A DNA stretch of 64,000 bases from Arabidopsis thaliana (taxonomy: Eukaryota; Streptophyta; Magnoliopsida; Brassicales; Brassicaceae), in NCBI RefSeq assembly GCF_000001735.4, contig NC_003076.8, forward strand, positions 4,960,001 to 5,024,000, given 5' to 3'. Below the pieces are notes generated by a model that saw nothing but the letters and a program-made list of their open reading frames with translations, was not told the DNA's origin and searched no databases. The first letter of the stretch is position 1, and each line of letters opens with the position of its first letter. Position numbers and translations under genes: made by a program. This document shows, piece after piece, positions 1-11,054 of this stretch.

Positions 1-1
1 G

Positions 2-947
2 CAACCAAAATGCAGCGACAAGGTGGAAAGAGATTCTGGACTTGTTTCATTCACCACTCGTCTTCTTGTGCCAAGTTCTAGGATTGGTTGTATCCTTGGT
101 AAAGGAGGAGCCATCATAACTGAGATGAGAAGAATGACCAAAGCTAACATCCGCATACTTGGGAAGGAAAATCTTCCAAAAGTTGCATCTGACGATGATG
201 AGATGGTTCAGGTAAACTTCATGGTGCTACTCCTCAAATTTTCATTGCAGTTTCTCCTCTCACGCTTAAGGTACTTCACATGGAGCGTTAACAGCAATAG
301 CAATTTTGATGTTCAGATTTCTGGAGAACTTGACGTTGCCAAGGAAGCTCTCATACAAATTACATCAAGATTAAGAGCCAATGTTTTTGACCGAGAAGGT
401 GCTGTTTCTGCACTTATGCCGGTCTTGCCTTATGTTCCCGTTGCACCAGATGCTGGTGATAGATTTGACTATGATAGTAGAGATAGCAGAAGACTTGAAC
501 GCGGGAATCCTTATCCTGGTGGTTATGGCTCAAGTGGTGTGTCTGCTGAAGGGTACTCGCCTTATGGTGCGCCGGTATGTCTTCTAAAAGGTTCTTTTAT
601 GTGTAACGTGTTTTTGAACATATTAATTCTCTGTTAATGACTCTTGGGACATGTTTTTGTAGGTTGGTGGTAGTAGTAGTACTCCATATGGAGTGTATGG
701 AGGTTATGCATCTGGACGCAGTAGCAGTTCTGGGTGAGATTATTTCTTACCTGATGTATTTGTGACATTATACAAAGTATTTACCCGTCAGATTGCGGTT
801 ATCAAGTGTTTCGAATGTCAACATACTGCATAACCTTTTGCTTTTCATTTGCCTAACAACTCCTGGTGGTTGATCCTTATCATGTGTTTTGTCATCAGGT
901 TATCAAGTCATTCTTCAACCTATCGACGCAGAAACTATGATTACTAG
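2..947 (+). CDS. KH-domain RNA-binding protein, 3' part (AT5G15270-like)
   Basis: Partial gene entering from the left edge, read in the frame starting at base 2. Exons: 2-211, 317-574, 663-733, 899-947 (TAG 945-947); all introns are GT-AG and the frame is continuous. The visible part starts with a complete KH domain: FTTRLLVPSSRIGCILGKGG carries the GxxG loop (GKGG) that grips single-stranded RNA, followed by the I-x-E-x-R helix. After it comes a Gly/Tyr/Ser-rich low-complexity tail ending SSTYRRRNYDY. KH proteins of this PCBP/HEN4-like plant family bind RNA, typically in the nucleus, and usually have several KH domains; the earlier ones lie outside the window. Locus recognised by order next to the PPR and CASP5 genes. 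RNA targets cannot be read from the sequence. Confidence 0.88.
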
Positions 948-2292
948 AAGCTATTGGTGGAGGTGATTAAAAAGGTTAGATTATAATATTGTTTGTTTAA
1001 GTCCTTTTAAACTTTAGTATACCTAGCTATATACCCCAAGTTCATGAGATAATCTGATCTGATCTGTCCCAGTGTCAGAATCTGATTCACTGCTTTTTTC
1101 CCTTTGTGACCTTTTCCCCATCCCACTAAAACAGTGTGAGATCCTGAAGCCTGAAGCCAACCCACAGCCCACAGTTGAAGCCTTTTCACCAAACAAGATG
1201 ACAAAGCTGAACCACCAAACTCTACCTAGGAGAACTGATTACATGTGGATGAGATATTTAAGTTTGTTTCAAAACTTTCCATGTCCTCTTGTAACCAAAA
1301 TACTGCCAAGTTCCTACCCATTAAACCTTATCCAGTTGGCCTTGGCTGTAATGCTGTCTATCTTTCAGTTTACCTTTGTCTTTCCTTGGATTAGATTCAG
1401 AAAACCTTAGTTTGGTTGTGCGTAGTTCCGTTTTGTATGAATTATATATGTTAAAAGCTCTCATGTACTGGTTAAGCTTACAGCACGCTTAAGCCTCTCT
1501 CCCTGACAGGTTTCGGAATCACAAACTATTTTACCTTATAATAATCTCTCAGATTTTTAAAAGATCGTATGCAGGGAAAGAGATAAGTGAGAATCTCTTG
1601 GTTCTTGTCGACATTGTTCAGGTTAATCAACCACTTGGGCATATCAATCTGTTGTGCCCATTTGGTCCACATGAAAGGTATATACAATTCTTCTTCTCTC
1701 TTTGTTGTTTCTTTGCACATATGCTTCTCTGCTAGCAGTTCAAAGACAGGTTGCTATTTCTGGAAGATTGTCGTTTTTGGAAACCAATCTTTTGACCATT
1801 AGATTGTCGATAGCTCCATCTCGCCATCAGTTTGCGCGGTGAACACTCCGAAAGATTACGATCCGGTTTTCTCGACTCAGCCACCCCGGTTTTTTGCTGC
1901 CTAAATTAAAGAAATCTCTTGATTTCTACAATGTTTAATGATGAGTTAAATTGGTAGCAAGAACTATATTTTGTTTCAACTTCAAGCAGTTAAAACTTAA
2001 AACTACTGAAACAGTTTTTTTTTTTTTTTTTTTTTTTGTAAAATTATGTAGATCAAACAATATTTGTATAAATTTTCCATCTTTCCATTTTAATCCAAAG
2101 GCTTGTAACATTAGGCCTGTTTATGAATAAGTCAAGCAGTCACTTCGCTTACACTGAAACGGTGACGTTTTCCAATTGTTTCGATCTTTTAGTTTAGTTT
2201 TCTCGTTCGTCGTCGGTGACAGTGAGAGCTCGAATGCAGTAGCAGATGAATAAGAAGAAGGCCAAGAGAGTTCCATTAGTTTCTGCATTCGC
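948..2292. other. intergenic region / 3' UTR of KH gene and 5' flank of PPR gene
   Basis: No convincing coding sequence. The stop of the KH gene is followed by a possible 3'-UTR splice donor (AAAAAG|gttag near 975). Short ORFs at 1072-1410 and 1587-1802 have no recognisable domain and weak codon character. A 24-bp T run lies near 2016-2038. The last 100 bases are the leader of the PPR gene. Confidence 0.5.
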
Positions 2293-2521
2293 ATGCTTAA
2301 TCTTCTCTCCATCAGTAGCTCTTCTCGGCTTCGTTTTCTTAACAAGGTTTCTTCACTCACATATCATTACTCTTTCGCGTTTTTCTCTACTAGCTCACCT
2401 GCTTCGTCCTCTTCTTCTTCCTTGGGAAATGATTCAGCGATCCCAAGAAATTATGAGTCTTCCTCGTTTAATTTACTTTCGAGGTCGAAGGAGAAGCGTG
2501 ACCTTACTGGTTCCTCTCTAA
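2246..2521 (+). promoter_or_regulatory. overlapping upstream ORF at the PPR gene start
   Basis: An ATG at 2246 opens a 91-codon frame (begins MNKKKAKRVP) that overlaps the first 229 nt of the PPR reading frame in another frame. If the transcript starts upstream of 2246, scanning ribosomes would meet this ATG first and could miss the PPR start at 2293. Whether the mRNA includes it is unknown. Confidence 0.4.
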
Positions 2522-5500
2522 AAGACTTGCTTTTTGATTTGTCAGATGTAGTTCCCAATATTACCCGTAGGTTTAGAAGATTTCCGGGCTTGAAACCCGA
2601 AGATGTGCTTGAATTATCATTGGGTTTTGAATCTGAGCTTCAGAGAGGTGGAATTGGAAATATAAAGGTTCAAGCTTTATGGGAGATTTTCAGATGGGCT
2701 AGTGTGCAATACCAAGGGTTTAAGCATTTACCTCAGGCTTGTGAAATTATGGCGTCGATGCTTATCAGGGAAGGAATGGTTAAGGAAGTTGAATTGTTGC
2801 TTATGGAGATGGAGAGACATGGAGACACAATGGTTAACGAGGGGATTTTCTGTGATTTGATTGGTAAATATGTTGATGATTTCGATTCCAGGAAAGCAGT
2901 TATGCTGTTTGATTGGATGAGGCGTAAGGGTTTAGTACCTCTAACTTCGTGTTATCAGATTCTAATTGATCAATTGGTTAGAGTTCATAGAACAGAATCA
3001 GCTTATAGAATTTGTTTGGATTGGGTGGAGACAAGGGCTGAATTAAATCACATGAACATAGATAGCATCGGGAAAGTTATAGAGTTGCTTTGTTTGGACC
3101 AGAAGGTTCAGGAGGCTAGAGTTCTGGCAAGAAAGCTTGTGGCTTTAGGTTGTATCCTGAATAGCTCAATATATAGTAAGATTACTATAGGATACAACGA
3201 GAAGCAAGACTTTGAGGATTTGTTGAGTTTCATTGGTGAAGTTAAATATGAACCTGATGTGTTTGTTGGCAATAGGATTCTGCATTCTCTCTGCAGGAGG
3301 TTTGGCTCAGAGAGAGCTTATGTATATATGGAGGAACTCGAACACTTGGGTTTTAAACAAGATGAAGTTACCTTTGGTATCTTGATTGGTTGGTGTTGCT
3401 ATGAAGGAGATATTAAAAGAGCGGTTCTTTATTTATCCGAGATTATGTCAAAGGGTTATAAACCCGATGTGTATAGTTATAATGCTATCCTAAGTGGGCT
3501 TTTTAGAAAAGGATTGTGGCAACATACCCATTGTATTCTGGATGAGATGAAGGAAAATGGAATGATGCTCAGCTTGTCTACTTTTAAGATAATGGTAACT
3601 GGATACTGCAAAGCTAGACAGTTTGAAGAAGCGAAGAGGATTGTCAACAAGATGTTTGGTTATGGGTTAATCGAAGCATCTAAAGTTGAGGATCCACTTT
3701 CAGAAGCTTTTAGTTTGGTAGGATTTGATCCGTTAGCTGTTAGATTGAAAAGGGACAATGATTCCACATTTTCCAAAGCTGAGTTCTTTGATGATCTTGG
3801 GAATGGGCTATACTTGCACACTGATTTGGATGCTTACGAGCAGAGGGTGAATATGGTACTTGACAGGTCCGTGCTACCGGAGTTTAATTCGCTTATCGTT
3901 AGAGCATCTGAGGACGGTGATTTACAAACAGCATTGCGGCTTCTTGATGAAATGGCTCGATGGGGTCAGAAACTATCGCGTCGGAGTTTTGCTGTTTTAA
4001 TGAGGAGTCTCTGTGCATCGCGTGCCCATCTCAGAGTAAGTATTAGTTTATTGGAAAAATGGCCAAAGCTGGCTTATCAGTTAGATGGAGAAACCCTTAA
4101 TTTTCTTGTCCAAGAATATTGCAAGAAGGGATTTAGTCGCCATAGCAAACTCATTTTCCATAAAATGGTTCAAATGCATCATCCTATCGATAACGTAACT
4201 TACACATCTTTGATACGTTGTTTCTGTAAGAAAGAAACACTCAATGATCTTCTGAATGTCTGGGGTGCTGCCCAGAATGATAACTGGTTACCTGATTTGA
4301 ACGATTGCGGAGATCTGTGGAACTGTCTTGTCCGGAAAGGATTGGTGGAGGAAGTGGTTCAACTCTTTGAGCGTGTATTCATATCTTATCCTCTATCTCA
4401 GTCAGAAGCGTGTAGGATTTTTGTCGAGAAGCTGACAGTTCTTGGGTTTTCTTGTATCGCTCATTCTGTTGTTAAAAGGCTTGAAGGAGAGGGTTGCATT
4501 GTGGAACAAGAGGTTTACAATCATCTTATCAAAGGACTCTGCACGGAAAAGAAGGATTCAGCTGCATTTGCTATACTCGATGAAATGCTAGACAAGAAAC
4601 ACATTCCAAGTTTGGGAAGTTGTTTGATGTTGATTCCTCGGCTTTGTAGAGCTAACAAAGCAGGAACAGCATTTAATTTAGCAGAGCAAATAGATTCATC
4701 CTATGTACACTATGCTTTGATAAAAGGATTAAGCTTAGCTGGGAAAATGCTCGATGCAGAAAATCAGTTACGTATAATGTTATCAAACGGGCTTTCATCG
4801 TATAACAAAATCTACAATGTGATGTTTCAAGGTTATTGTAAAGGTAACAACTGGATGAAAGTTGAGGAAGTACTAGGACTCATGGTGAGGAAGAACATAA
4901 TCTGTTCAGTTAAGAGTTACAGAGAATATGTTCGAAAAATGTGTTTAGAGCCTCAGTCTCTCTCTGCAATTAGTCTGAAGGAGTTTCTGTTGCTAGGAGA
5001 AAGCAATCCTGGTGGCGTAATCATCTATAATATGCTGATTTTCTATATGTTCAGGGCAAAGAATCACTTGGAGGTTAACAAAGTCTTGCTCGAAATGCAG
5101 GGAAGAGGAGTGTTGCCTGATGAAACCACATTTAACTTTCTCGTTCACGGATACTCTTCGTCTGCAGATTATTCGAGTTCTCTGCGATATCTCTCAGCTA
5201 TGATCTCCAAGGGGATGAAACCGAATAATCGAAGCTTAAGAGCGGTTACAAGCTCTCTGTGTGATAATGGAGATGTGAAGAAAGCTCTTGACTTGTGGCA
5301 GGTAATGGAATCAAAAGGCTGGAATTTAGGTTCTTCAGTTGTCCAAACCAAAATCGTCGAAACCCTGATTTCGAAAGGCGAAATTCCAAAAGCTGAAGAC
5401 TTTCTGACCCGTGTGACACGCAATGGCATGATGGCTCCCAACTATGATAATATAATCAAGAAACTATCTGATCGCGGGAATCTTGACATTGCGGTTCATC

Positions 5501-5976
5501 TCTTGAACACAATGTTAAAGAACCAAAGCATTCCGGGTTCTTCAAGCTATGATTCAGTCATCAATGGCTTGCTGAGATACAATCAACTGGATAAAGCTAT
5601 GGACTTTCATACAGAAATGGTGGAGTTAGGTTTAAGTCCGAGCATAAGTACATGGAGTGGTCTTGTTCATAAGTTCTGTGAGGCATGTCAAGTTTTGGAA
5701 TCAGAAAGACTTATCAAATCAATGGTTGGGTTAGGCGAATCACCGAGTCAAGAGATGTTTAAGACTGTGATTGATCGGTTTCGAGTAGAGAAGAATACAG
5801 TGAAAGCTTCAGAGATGATGGAAATGATGCAAAAGTGTGGGTATGAAGTTGATTTTGAGACTCATTGGTCTTTGATTAGTAACATGAGCTCTTCTAAAGA
5901 GAAGAAGACAACAACAGCTGGTGAAGGATTCTTATCTAGGCTTCTCTCTGGGAATGGGTTTACTTGGAAGCGATGA
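2293..5976 (+). CDS. P-class pentatricopeptide repeat protein, 1227 aa (AT5G15280-like)
   Basis: Intronless 1227-residue ORF, typical of plant PPR genes. The N-terminus is Ser/Arg-rich and poor in acidic residues (MLNLLSISSSSRLRFLNK), as expected for an organelle, probably mitochondrial, targeting peptide. From about residue 150 to 1190 there are many degenerate 35-residue PPR units, for example PDVYSYNAILSGLFRKG and PDETTFNFLVHGY. No E, E+ or DYW domain follows; the protein ends RLLSGNGFTWKR. P-class PPRs bind organellar RNA one base per repeat and act in processing, stability, splicing or translation. At over 1200 residues it is long for the family. The target RNA was not worked out. Confidence 0.93.
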   Translation: MLNLLSISSSSRLRFLNKVSSLTYHYSFAFFSTSSPASSSSSSLGNDSAIPRNYESSSFNLLSRSKEKRDLTGSSLKDLLFDLSDVVPNITRRFRRFPGLKPEDVLELSLGFESELQRGGIGNIKVQALWEIFRWASVQYQGFKHLPQACEIMASMLIREGMVKEVELLLMEMERHGDTMVNEGIFCDLIGKYVDDFDSRKAVMLFDWMRRKGLVPLTSCYQILIDQLVRVHRTESAYRICLDWVETRAELNHMNIDSIGKVIELLCLDQKVQEARVLARKLVALGCILNSSIYSKITIGYNEKQDFEDLLSFIGEVKYEPDVFVGNRILHSLCRRFGSERAYVYMEELEHLGFKQDEVTFGILIGWCCYEGDIKRAVLYLSEIMSKGYKPDVYSYNAILSGLFRKGLWQHTHCILDEMKENGMMLSLSTFKIMVTGYCKARQFEEAKRIVNKMFGYGLIEASKVEDPLSEAFSLVGFDPLAVRLKRDNDSTFSKAEFFDDLGNGLYLHTDLDAYEQRVNMVLDRSVLPEFNSLIVRASEDGDLQTALRLLDEMARWGQKLSRRSFAVLMRSLCASRAHLRVSISLLEKWPKLAYQLDGETLNFLVQEYCKKGFSRHSKLIFHKMVQMHHPIDNVTYTSLIRCFCKKETLNDLLNVWGAAQNDNWLPDLNDCGDLWNCLVRKGLVEEVVQLFERVFISYPLSQSEACRIFVEKLTVLGFSCIAHSVVKRLEGEGCIVEQEVYNHLIKGLCTEKKDSAAFAILDEMLDKKHIPSLGSCLMLIPRLCRANKAGTAFNLAEQIDSSYVHYALIKGLSLAGKMLDAENQLRIMLSNGLSSYNKIYNVMFQGYCKGNNWMKVEEVLGLMVRKNIICSVKSYREYVRKMCLEPQSLSAISLKEFLLLGESNPGGVIIYNMLIFYMFRAKNHLEVNKVLLEMQGRGVLPDETTFNFLVHGYSSSADYSSSLRYLSAMISKGMKPNNRSLRAVTSSLCDNGDVKKALDLWQVMESKGWNLGSSVVQTKIVETLISKGEIPKAEDFLTRVTRNGMMAPNYDNIIKKLSDRGNLDIAVHLLNTMLKNQSIPGSSSYDSVINGLLRYNQLDKAMDFHTEMVELGLSPSISTWSGLVHKFCEACQVLESERLIKSMVGLGESPSQEMFKTVIDRFRVEKNTVKASEMMEMMQKCGYEVDFETHWSLISNMSSSKEKKTTTAGEGFLSRLLSGNGFTWKR

Positions 5977-7093
5977 CTCTATTTTTAAGAAGTTTTGGGG
6001 CTAATTTAGAAATATAAGAAGATTGTGTGCTTTTATGTAGTTTTACGATTGTAACGCGCTACGTGGAACGCCCTAAGAGAGCCAGAGTGTTTATTTAACT
6101 TTTGTTGTTGTCAACTTTTGCGTTATTTTGACCAAATATTATCTCCAAATGACTTTCACTTACGATTTAATTTCTGTCATACAAAGTGAAAATATACACC
6201 GTAGATGACACATAATTATAATTAGAAGTAGAATAACAACAGATTTTTTCCAACTGTTATTTCAGTTTTACTATCATGAGTGAATATTTCACTTATGAGA
6301 AAAAAAAAAGAGTGAATATTAATTTTGAACAATCAACATATTGTGCATGGAAAGTTGGAAACACATAAAACCAACTCAAAAGCTGAAGACATAACTTCGA
6401 ATTCAAAAAGCTTACATACTTTTGTAAATATTTCAATATTATCTTTTGGTTTAGGTGGTCCTGCTTTAGTTTGATATTGTTGGTTTGATGGATAAATAAA
6501 AAGGTTTATATTTCATTAATAACTTAAGTAGGCTATGTGTTTGACACAGAGAACACATTTGGGTTCAACATCTCCAATCACTTGGGAACTTTAATTCCAA
6601 TTTCCAAACTATCTAGAGATTTCCTATATTTAGATAAGTAATAATCAAAAGAACAAGTGGGTTTGTTTGTTAATCATCTGCGAACATAATAACTAACTCC
6701 ATTATTTTAACTTATCATCACTATACATATAACTTGTAACTACTCCACATGTTCCAGCTAAAGATTTGTACCCAAATTTGGACAGTTAGTTTATGTTTCC
6801 AAATTTGAAATGTTTGGAGGTTTGGTGGATCATGAAGGTTTTAATATATGTAAAGATTCATTAAGCAAATTCTATATGCTAGGCTTATGGAATTATATTA
6901 CTAAAAAGGGGATACCTTTAGCAAGTACAATAGCGATAAGGACCTTATCTTAACCACTATATGTCCCAAAGCATGCACTATTTATACACTCCCACTCATT
7001 GCTCTTAACCATCATCAAACTATCACAACATCTATTTCTTACCTAACTTCCTTCCCAAGAAACCTAGCAAACCTTAAAGAGTAAAGAGAGAAA
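5977..7093. other. intergenic, CASP5 promoter region
   Basis: AT-rich (many A/T runs), with no ORF of note. The first ~120 bases are the 3' UTR of the PPR gene. The right end is the upstream region of CASP5. No repeat boundaries seen. Confidence 0.6.
6979..6986 (+). promoter_or_regulatory. TATA box of CASP5
   Basis: TATTTATA about 108 bp upstream of the CASP5 ATG, followed by a C-rich stretch (ACACTCCCACTC) that would suit a transcription start about 30 bp downstream. Confidence 0.5.
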
Positions 7094-7846
7094 ATGAAGT
7101 CCGGTCAGGCTGAAATCATGGAAACAAGCAAAGGTATCCAAAAGAGCGGTCTGATGAGCAGAAGGATCGCGATTCTTGAGTTTATCCTCAGGATTGTTGC
7201 ATTCTTCAACACTATAGGTAGTGCAATCCTCATGGGAACCACACACGAAACTCTGCCTTTCTTTACTCAATTCATACGGTTCCAAGCAGAATACAACGAC
7301 CTTCCAGCCTTAACGTATGTATTTTGATTCTTTAAGATTCTCTTTAACCTGTTTTTCACTATCAGGGAATAACCTGGATTCATTCTTGAAGAGTTTTTGC
7401 CTTACGTTTGTTTGATCAATCAGGTTTTTCGTGGTTGCAAATGCTGTTGTGAGTGGTTACCTCATCTTGTCTCTAACTTTGGCCTTTGTACACATCGTCA
7501 AGAGAAAGACTCAGAACACTAGAATTCTTCTTATCATCCTTGATGTGGTAAGTCATCAGCAAATTAAAACATGTTCTGTTTACAGTCTGATATTACTGCT
7601 TACAATTGATTCATCCTCATGTGTTAGGCAATGTTGGGTCTTCTAACTTCTGGAGCATCCTCAGCAGCAGCCATTGTCTACTTGGCACACAATGGGAACA
7701 ATAAAACAAACTGGTTTGCTATTTGTCAACAGTTCAACTCCTTCTGTGAGCGTATCTCCGGTTCTTTGATTGGATCTTTCATTGCCATTGTCCTCCTCAT
7801 TCTTCTTATTCTCCTATCAGCCATTGCTCTTTCTCGACGCCATTGA
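7094..7846 (+). CDS. CASP5: Casparian strip membrane domain protein CASP5
   Basis: Three exons (7094-7314, 7424-7547, 7628-7846) join to 187 aa. Four hydrophobic segments: TM1 around residues 26-46 with the family's conserved Arg (LRIVAFF), TM2 from [13 protein letters not shown]3 with the conserved Asp (LLIILDVAML), and TM4 near the C-terminus ([13 protein letters not shown]). The second extracellular loop contains [13 protein letters not shown] and ERISGS, a signature of true CASPs rather than CASP-like proteins. CASPs form the membrane scaffold in root endodermis that positions the lignin-depositing machinery of the Casparian strip. N- and C-termini are cytosolic. Expression is expected to be endodermis-specific (family knowledge; not deduced here). 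Confidence 0.95.
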
Positions 7847-8383
7847 AGATCTGGTGTTAGCCTGAAATATGAGTTTTCTTTTCCACTGCTTTAAGAAATG
7901 CATGGTTTGGTGTGTAAAAATGTTCACTTAAGCTTTTCTTTTCATTTGTGCTTTTTCTTTTCTCATCTCCATTGATATTTTGTGTGTGATATGTAACGGG
8001 CTATTCTATCAAAAATTGTGTTTTGACCATCTGTTACCACAATCTCTTATATCCTCTCTCCTTTTTGGTGTTCTATAATCTATGCTAAATCCAGATTCAT
8101 GAAAACAACATACAGTAATAGATGACAGGAAAATGCTAGGTTTATAACATTAACAGGTTACCTATATGTTACACAATGATTCTGTGAAGGATCATCTCGA
8201 AGGTTAAGAGCATAAACATCGATGTCGAAACTTCCTATAAAATGTGGTGCTCAGAGTTCTAAGTTAAGAACTCAAAAACTCAAGAGAACAAAAAAGGAAT
8301 GAATCTATCAAAGTTATCATCATTGCATTGAGTTATGCAATCTTACTGTCCATAGTTCGCCAATGAAGCGTTGGTTTTTCACC
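7847..8383. other. intergenic between convergent CASP5 and PPR gene
   Basis: Holds the two 3' UTRs. T-rich after the CASP5 stop. No ORF or repeat of note. Confidence 0.6.
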
Positions 8384-10030
8384 TTAATTAATCCGACCTC
8401 TTGATCTTGACTCAGGTTCTGACGAAAGTAAATATCTCATCATCAATTTGTCGTCATCTTCCTCGATCAAGCTAACGCCAGTCGGTTTTTTCACTCTTGT
8501 ATCATCAAACATCTTCCTTACTTTCTGCACCCCGTCCCACTGACCTGTGGAAGCATATATGTTGGATAGCAACACATAATCACCACTCTCGTCCTTTCTC
8601 ATACTGAGCAGTTTCTCATTTGCATACTTCCCTAACTCGACATTCCCATAAATCTTACATGCACCTAATAGCGTTCGCCATACAATAGCGTTAGGCTCAA
8701 TCTTCATAGACTCCACAAACATGAATGCTTCCTCTAATTGCCCTGCTCGTCCCAACATGTCTACCATACAACCATAATGCTTTATGTTTGGTTCAATATT
8801 ATACATATCCCTCATAAGGCTGAAATACTTACGCCCTTCATCAACTCTCCCCGAATGGCTGCAAGCTAATATAACTCCAATGAAAGTCACCTCATTTGGC
8901 CAGACTTTCAATCTTTGCATTTCTTCGAACATTTCAATTGATCCCTCTGCATGATGCAAAGCCAAACCAACTATCAAAGTATTCCATGTTGACAAGTCCC
9001 GATCTTTCACTCCTCTGAACACTTCAATTGCTCTATCTATGCTTCCACACTTTGCATACATGTCAATTAGAGCATTCCAAATAGGAGTGCCCACATATAT
9101 GGAACTCGAAACAGAAGCCGTTTCCAAGATATAGATATGAAGTCTCTTCCCAGTTTCCAAATCTCCTAAGACTGCACAAGCAGATAACAAACTCAGTATT
9201 GTCACAACATCTGGGTGTTCACCAGCATCCCTCATCTCCTTGAATATACCTAGCGCTTCTTTAGGGTACCCGCAATTTACATATCCAGAGATCATCGCAT
9301 TCCAAGTAACAACATCTTTCTCTGTAAACCTATCAAAGAGCTCTCTTGCTGAATCCATCTCCTTACATTTCAAACAACCAGTAATCATCACATTCCAAGC
9401 TACCTGATCTTTGTAAGGCATTTCATCAAAAAGCCTCATCGCCTCATCAATCTTCCCTCTCTTAGCATACCCAGAAGTCATAGAAGACCAAGCAACCTTA
9501 TGAGCTTTCGCAGAATCATCAAAAAGCTCACTTGCAATTCCCAAATCTCCACAATTAGCATGAAAAAGGATCAAAGCATTCTTAACATACTCATTCAACA
9601 CAAACCCATGTCTCACCACTTTCCCATGAAACGCAAAACCATTACTTCTCCACTCAAGCTTCGAACACGCCTTGAGAACAAACGTAAACGTATACCTATC
9701 AGGCGACACACCTCGTTTCTCCATCTCAGTATACAAAGAAACCGTTTTTTCAGGTTTCATGCTCTGAGCAGAGCCACGCAAAACATGGTTACAAATAGAT
9801 ACGTCTGGTTTAGGAATTTCGTCGAACAACTTGTGTGCATACTTAAGCGCACCAGGAACCGACAAAGAAGCTGAGTAAATTAGCTCACCAACAACAGAAA
9901 GATTAGACATGAGTCCATTAACAACCATAGAAGCATGAATTTGCTTCAAAGTTCGGATATTTTTGCAGTTTTGCCATAGTTTCGGACGACGGCGATTGGT
10001 GGTTCGGTCGTTTGTTTGTCTCCTGATCAT
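8384..10030 (-). CDS. PLS-class PPR protein with E domain, 548 aa (AT5G15300-like)
   Basis: Intronless minus-strand ORF. I chose the ATG at 10030 (MIRRQTNDRTTNRRRPKLW), which gives 548 aa, the length I remember for this locus. An in-frame ATG at 10126 would add 32 residues. The body has alternating P, L and S repeats (VAWNVMITGCLKCKEMDSA, TWNALIVG-type motifs, IWNALIDMYAKCGSIDRA) and ends in an E-type region (EPNAIVWRTLLGACKIYGN, SGDYVLLSNIYASTGQWDG). It stops without a DYW deaminase domain. Such E-class proteins are C-to-U RNA-editing specificity factors that recruit a DYW partner in mitochondria or plastids. The Arg/Thr-rich N-terminus fits organelle import. Confidence 0.93.
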   Translation of the reverse strand: MIRRQTNDRTTNRRRPKLWQNCKNIRTLKQIHASMVVNGLMSNLSVVGELIYSASLSVPGALKYAHKLFDEIPKPDVSICNHVLRGSAQSMKPEKTVSLYTEMEKRGVSPDRYTFTFVLKACSKLEWRSNGFAFHGKVVRHGFVLNEYVKNALILFHANCGDLGIASELFDDSAKAHKVAWSSMTSGYAKRGKIDEAMRLFDEMPYKDQVAWNVMITGCLKCKEMDSARELFDRFTEKDVVTWNAMISGYVNCGYPKEALGIFKEMRDAGEHPDVVTILSLLSACAVLGDLETGKRLHIYILETASVSSSIYVGTPIWNALIDMYAKCGSIDRAIEVFRGVKDRDLSTWNTLIVGLALHHAEGSIEMFEEMQRLKVWPNEVTFIGVILACSHSGRVDEGRKYFSLMRDMYNIEPNIKHYGCMVDMLGRAGQLEEAFMFVESMKIEPNAIVWRTLLGACKIYGNVELGKYANEKLLSMRKDESGDYVLLSNIYASTGQWDGVQKVRKMFDDTRVKKPTGVSLIEEDDDKLMMRYLLSSEPESRSRGRIN

Positions 10031-11054
10031 CGCGTTTTCTTTCTTCTCCAATTGGTTAATTACGACGGTTCGGTACTCATAAGTGATTTCCGGTTTAGGC
10101 AAACCAAACCGGTATCCAAAATTCAATTAAGGTAATTCCATTCGGTTTTAACCAAATAAATGAGATTACAATCTTTTTTTATTCGATAGATGTCTATTAC
10201 AAATTTACAATAACAGAAGATACGAAATTAGAGTGAAAACGAAGATAAAATCAACTTCATCTATATATACATTTTTGCAGTCATTTTATGAAATAAATCC
10301 TGCAGTTGGAACTTATTTACAATGGCTGGCACTGGCTTATTAAAGCGAAAATTAACTACCAAATCAAAGCAAATCTTATTCAAAAGAATATGCTTTTATT
10401 CCATAGCCTAATTATTTTTGCCAAAATGGTTAAAATATTTAAAAATTAAATAATCATTTGAAAGAAAACTTTAAATTGATTTAAATTATAAATCTTTTAA
10501 TAAAAATATTATTAAAAAAAATAGAAAAATAATTTCACCGAACATGATTAGATAGTAGGACTAGATGGTAGGACGTGTTTATAATATTATAATATATAAA
10601 CTTTATAACAATTAAATAACCATTTGAAAAAAACTTTTAAATTGATTTGAATTAAATATTTTTTAAATTAAAGTATTATTAAAACAAAAATAACAAAATA
10701 ATGTCTAATTTTACTGAACGGGGTTAGTGGTAGGACGGGTTTGGTCGATAGTATTACGAGACGGTATACCACAAGTGAAATCTATTAGATATGTTTAATT
10801 TCACTGTGCAGGATTAGATGGTATGACGAGTTTTGATCGATAATAATACGAAACGATATACTACGGATGAAATCCTAGATATAACAACTAAAATCTATAT
10901 ATACATTATCTTAAACACTAAAGAAAGCAAACAATATTAATAAAACAAATATTTACATATACATTTTATATAACAAATTTTATTAAAAACCTAGCCCCGC
11001 GGTATACCGCGGGTCAAAATCTAGTTGTACATATTTGAGTAACAAAATATATAT
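10031..11054. other. intergenic, mostly Helitron-derived
   Basis: 5' flank of the PPR gene followed by very AT-rich repetitive DNA (see Helitron feature). No coding sequence. Confidence 0.7.
10260..11024 (+). mobile_element. non-autonomous Helitron (ATREP-like)
   Basis: The right end has the diagnostic Helitron 3' terminus: a GC-rich hairpin at 10995-11013 (CCCGCGG-TAT-ACCGCGGG) followed eight bases later by CTAG (11021-11024), then host T. A matching left end, TC preceded by host A, occurs at 10260 (A|TCTATATATACATT), giving a 765-bp element inserted between A and T as Helitrons do. A second TCTATATATACATT at 10894 could instead mark a 131-bp element or a nested copy. The interior is AT-rich with diverged internal repeats (blocks with CATTTGAAA..AACTTT and a GGTAGGACG motif). 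No Rep/helicase coding capacity. The 3' end is secure; the 5' end is provisional. Confidence 0.75.

Noticed and set aside
2016-2038. Long T run as a possible retroposon tail
   Set aside because: No flanking direct repeat and no composition change beside it.
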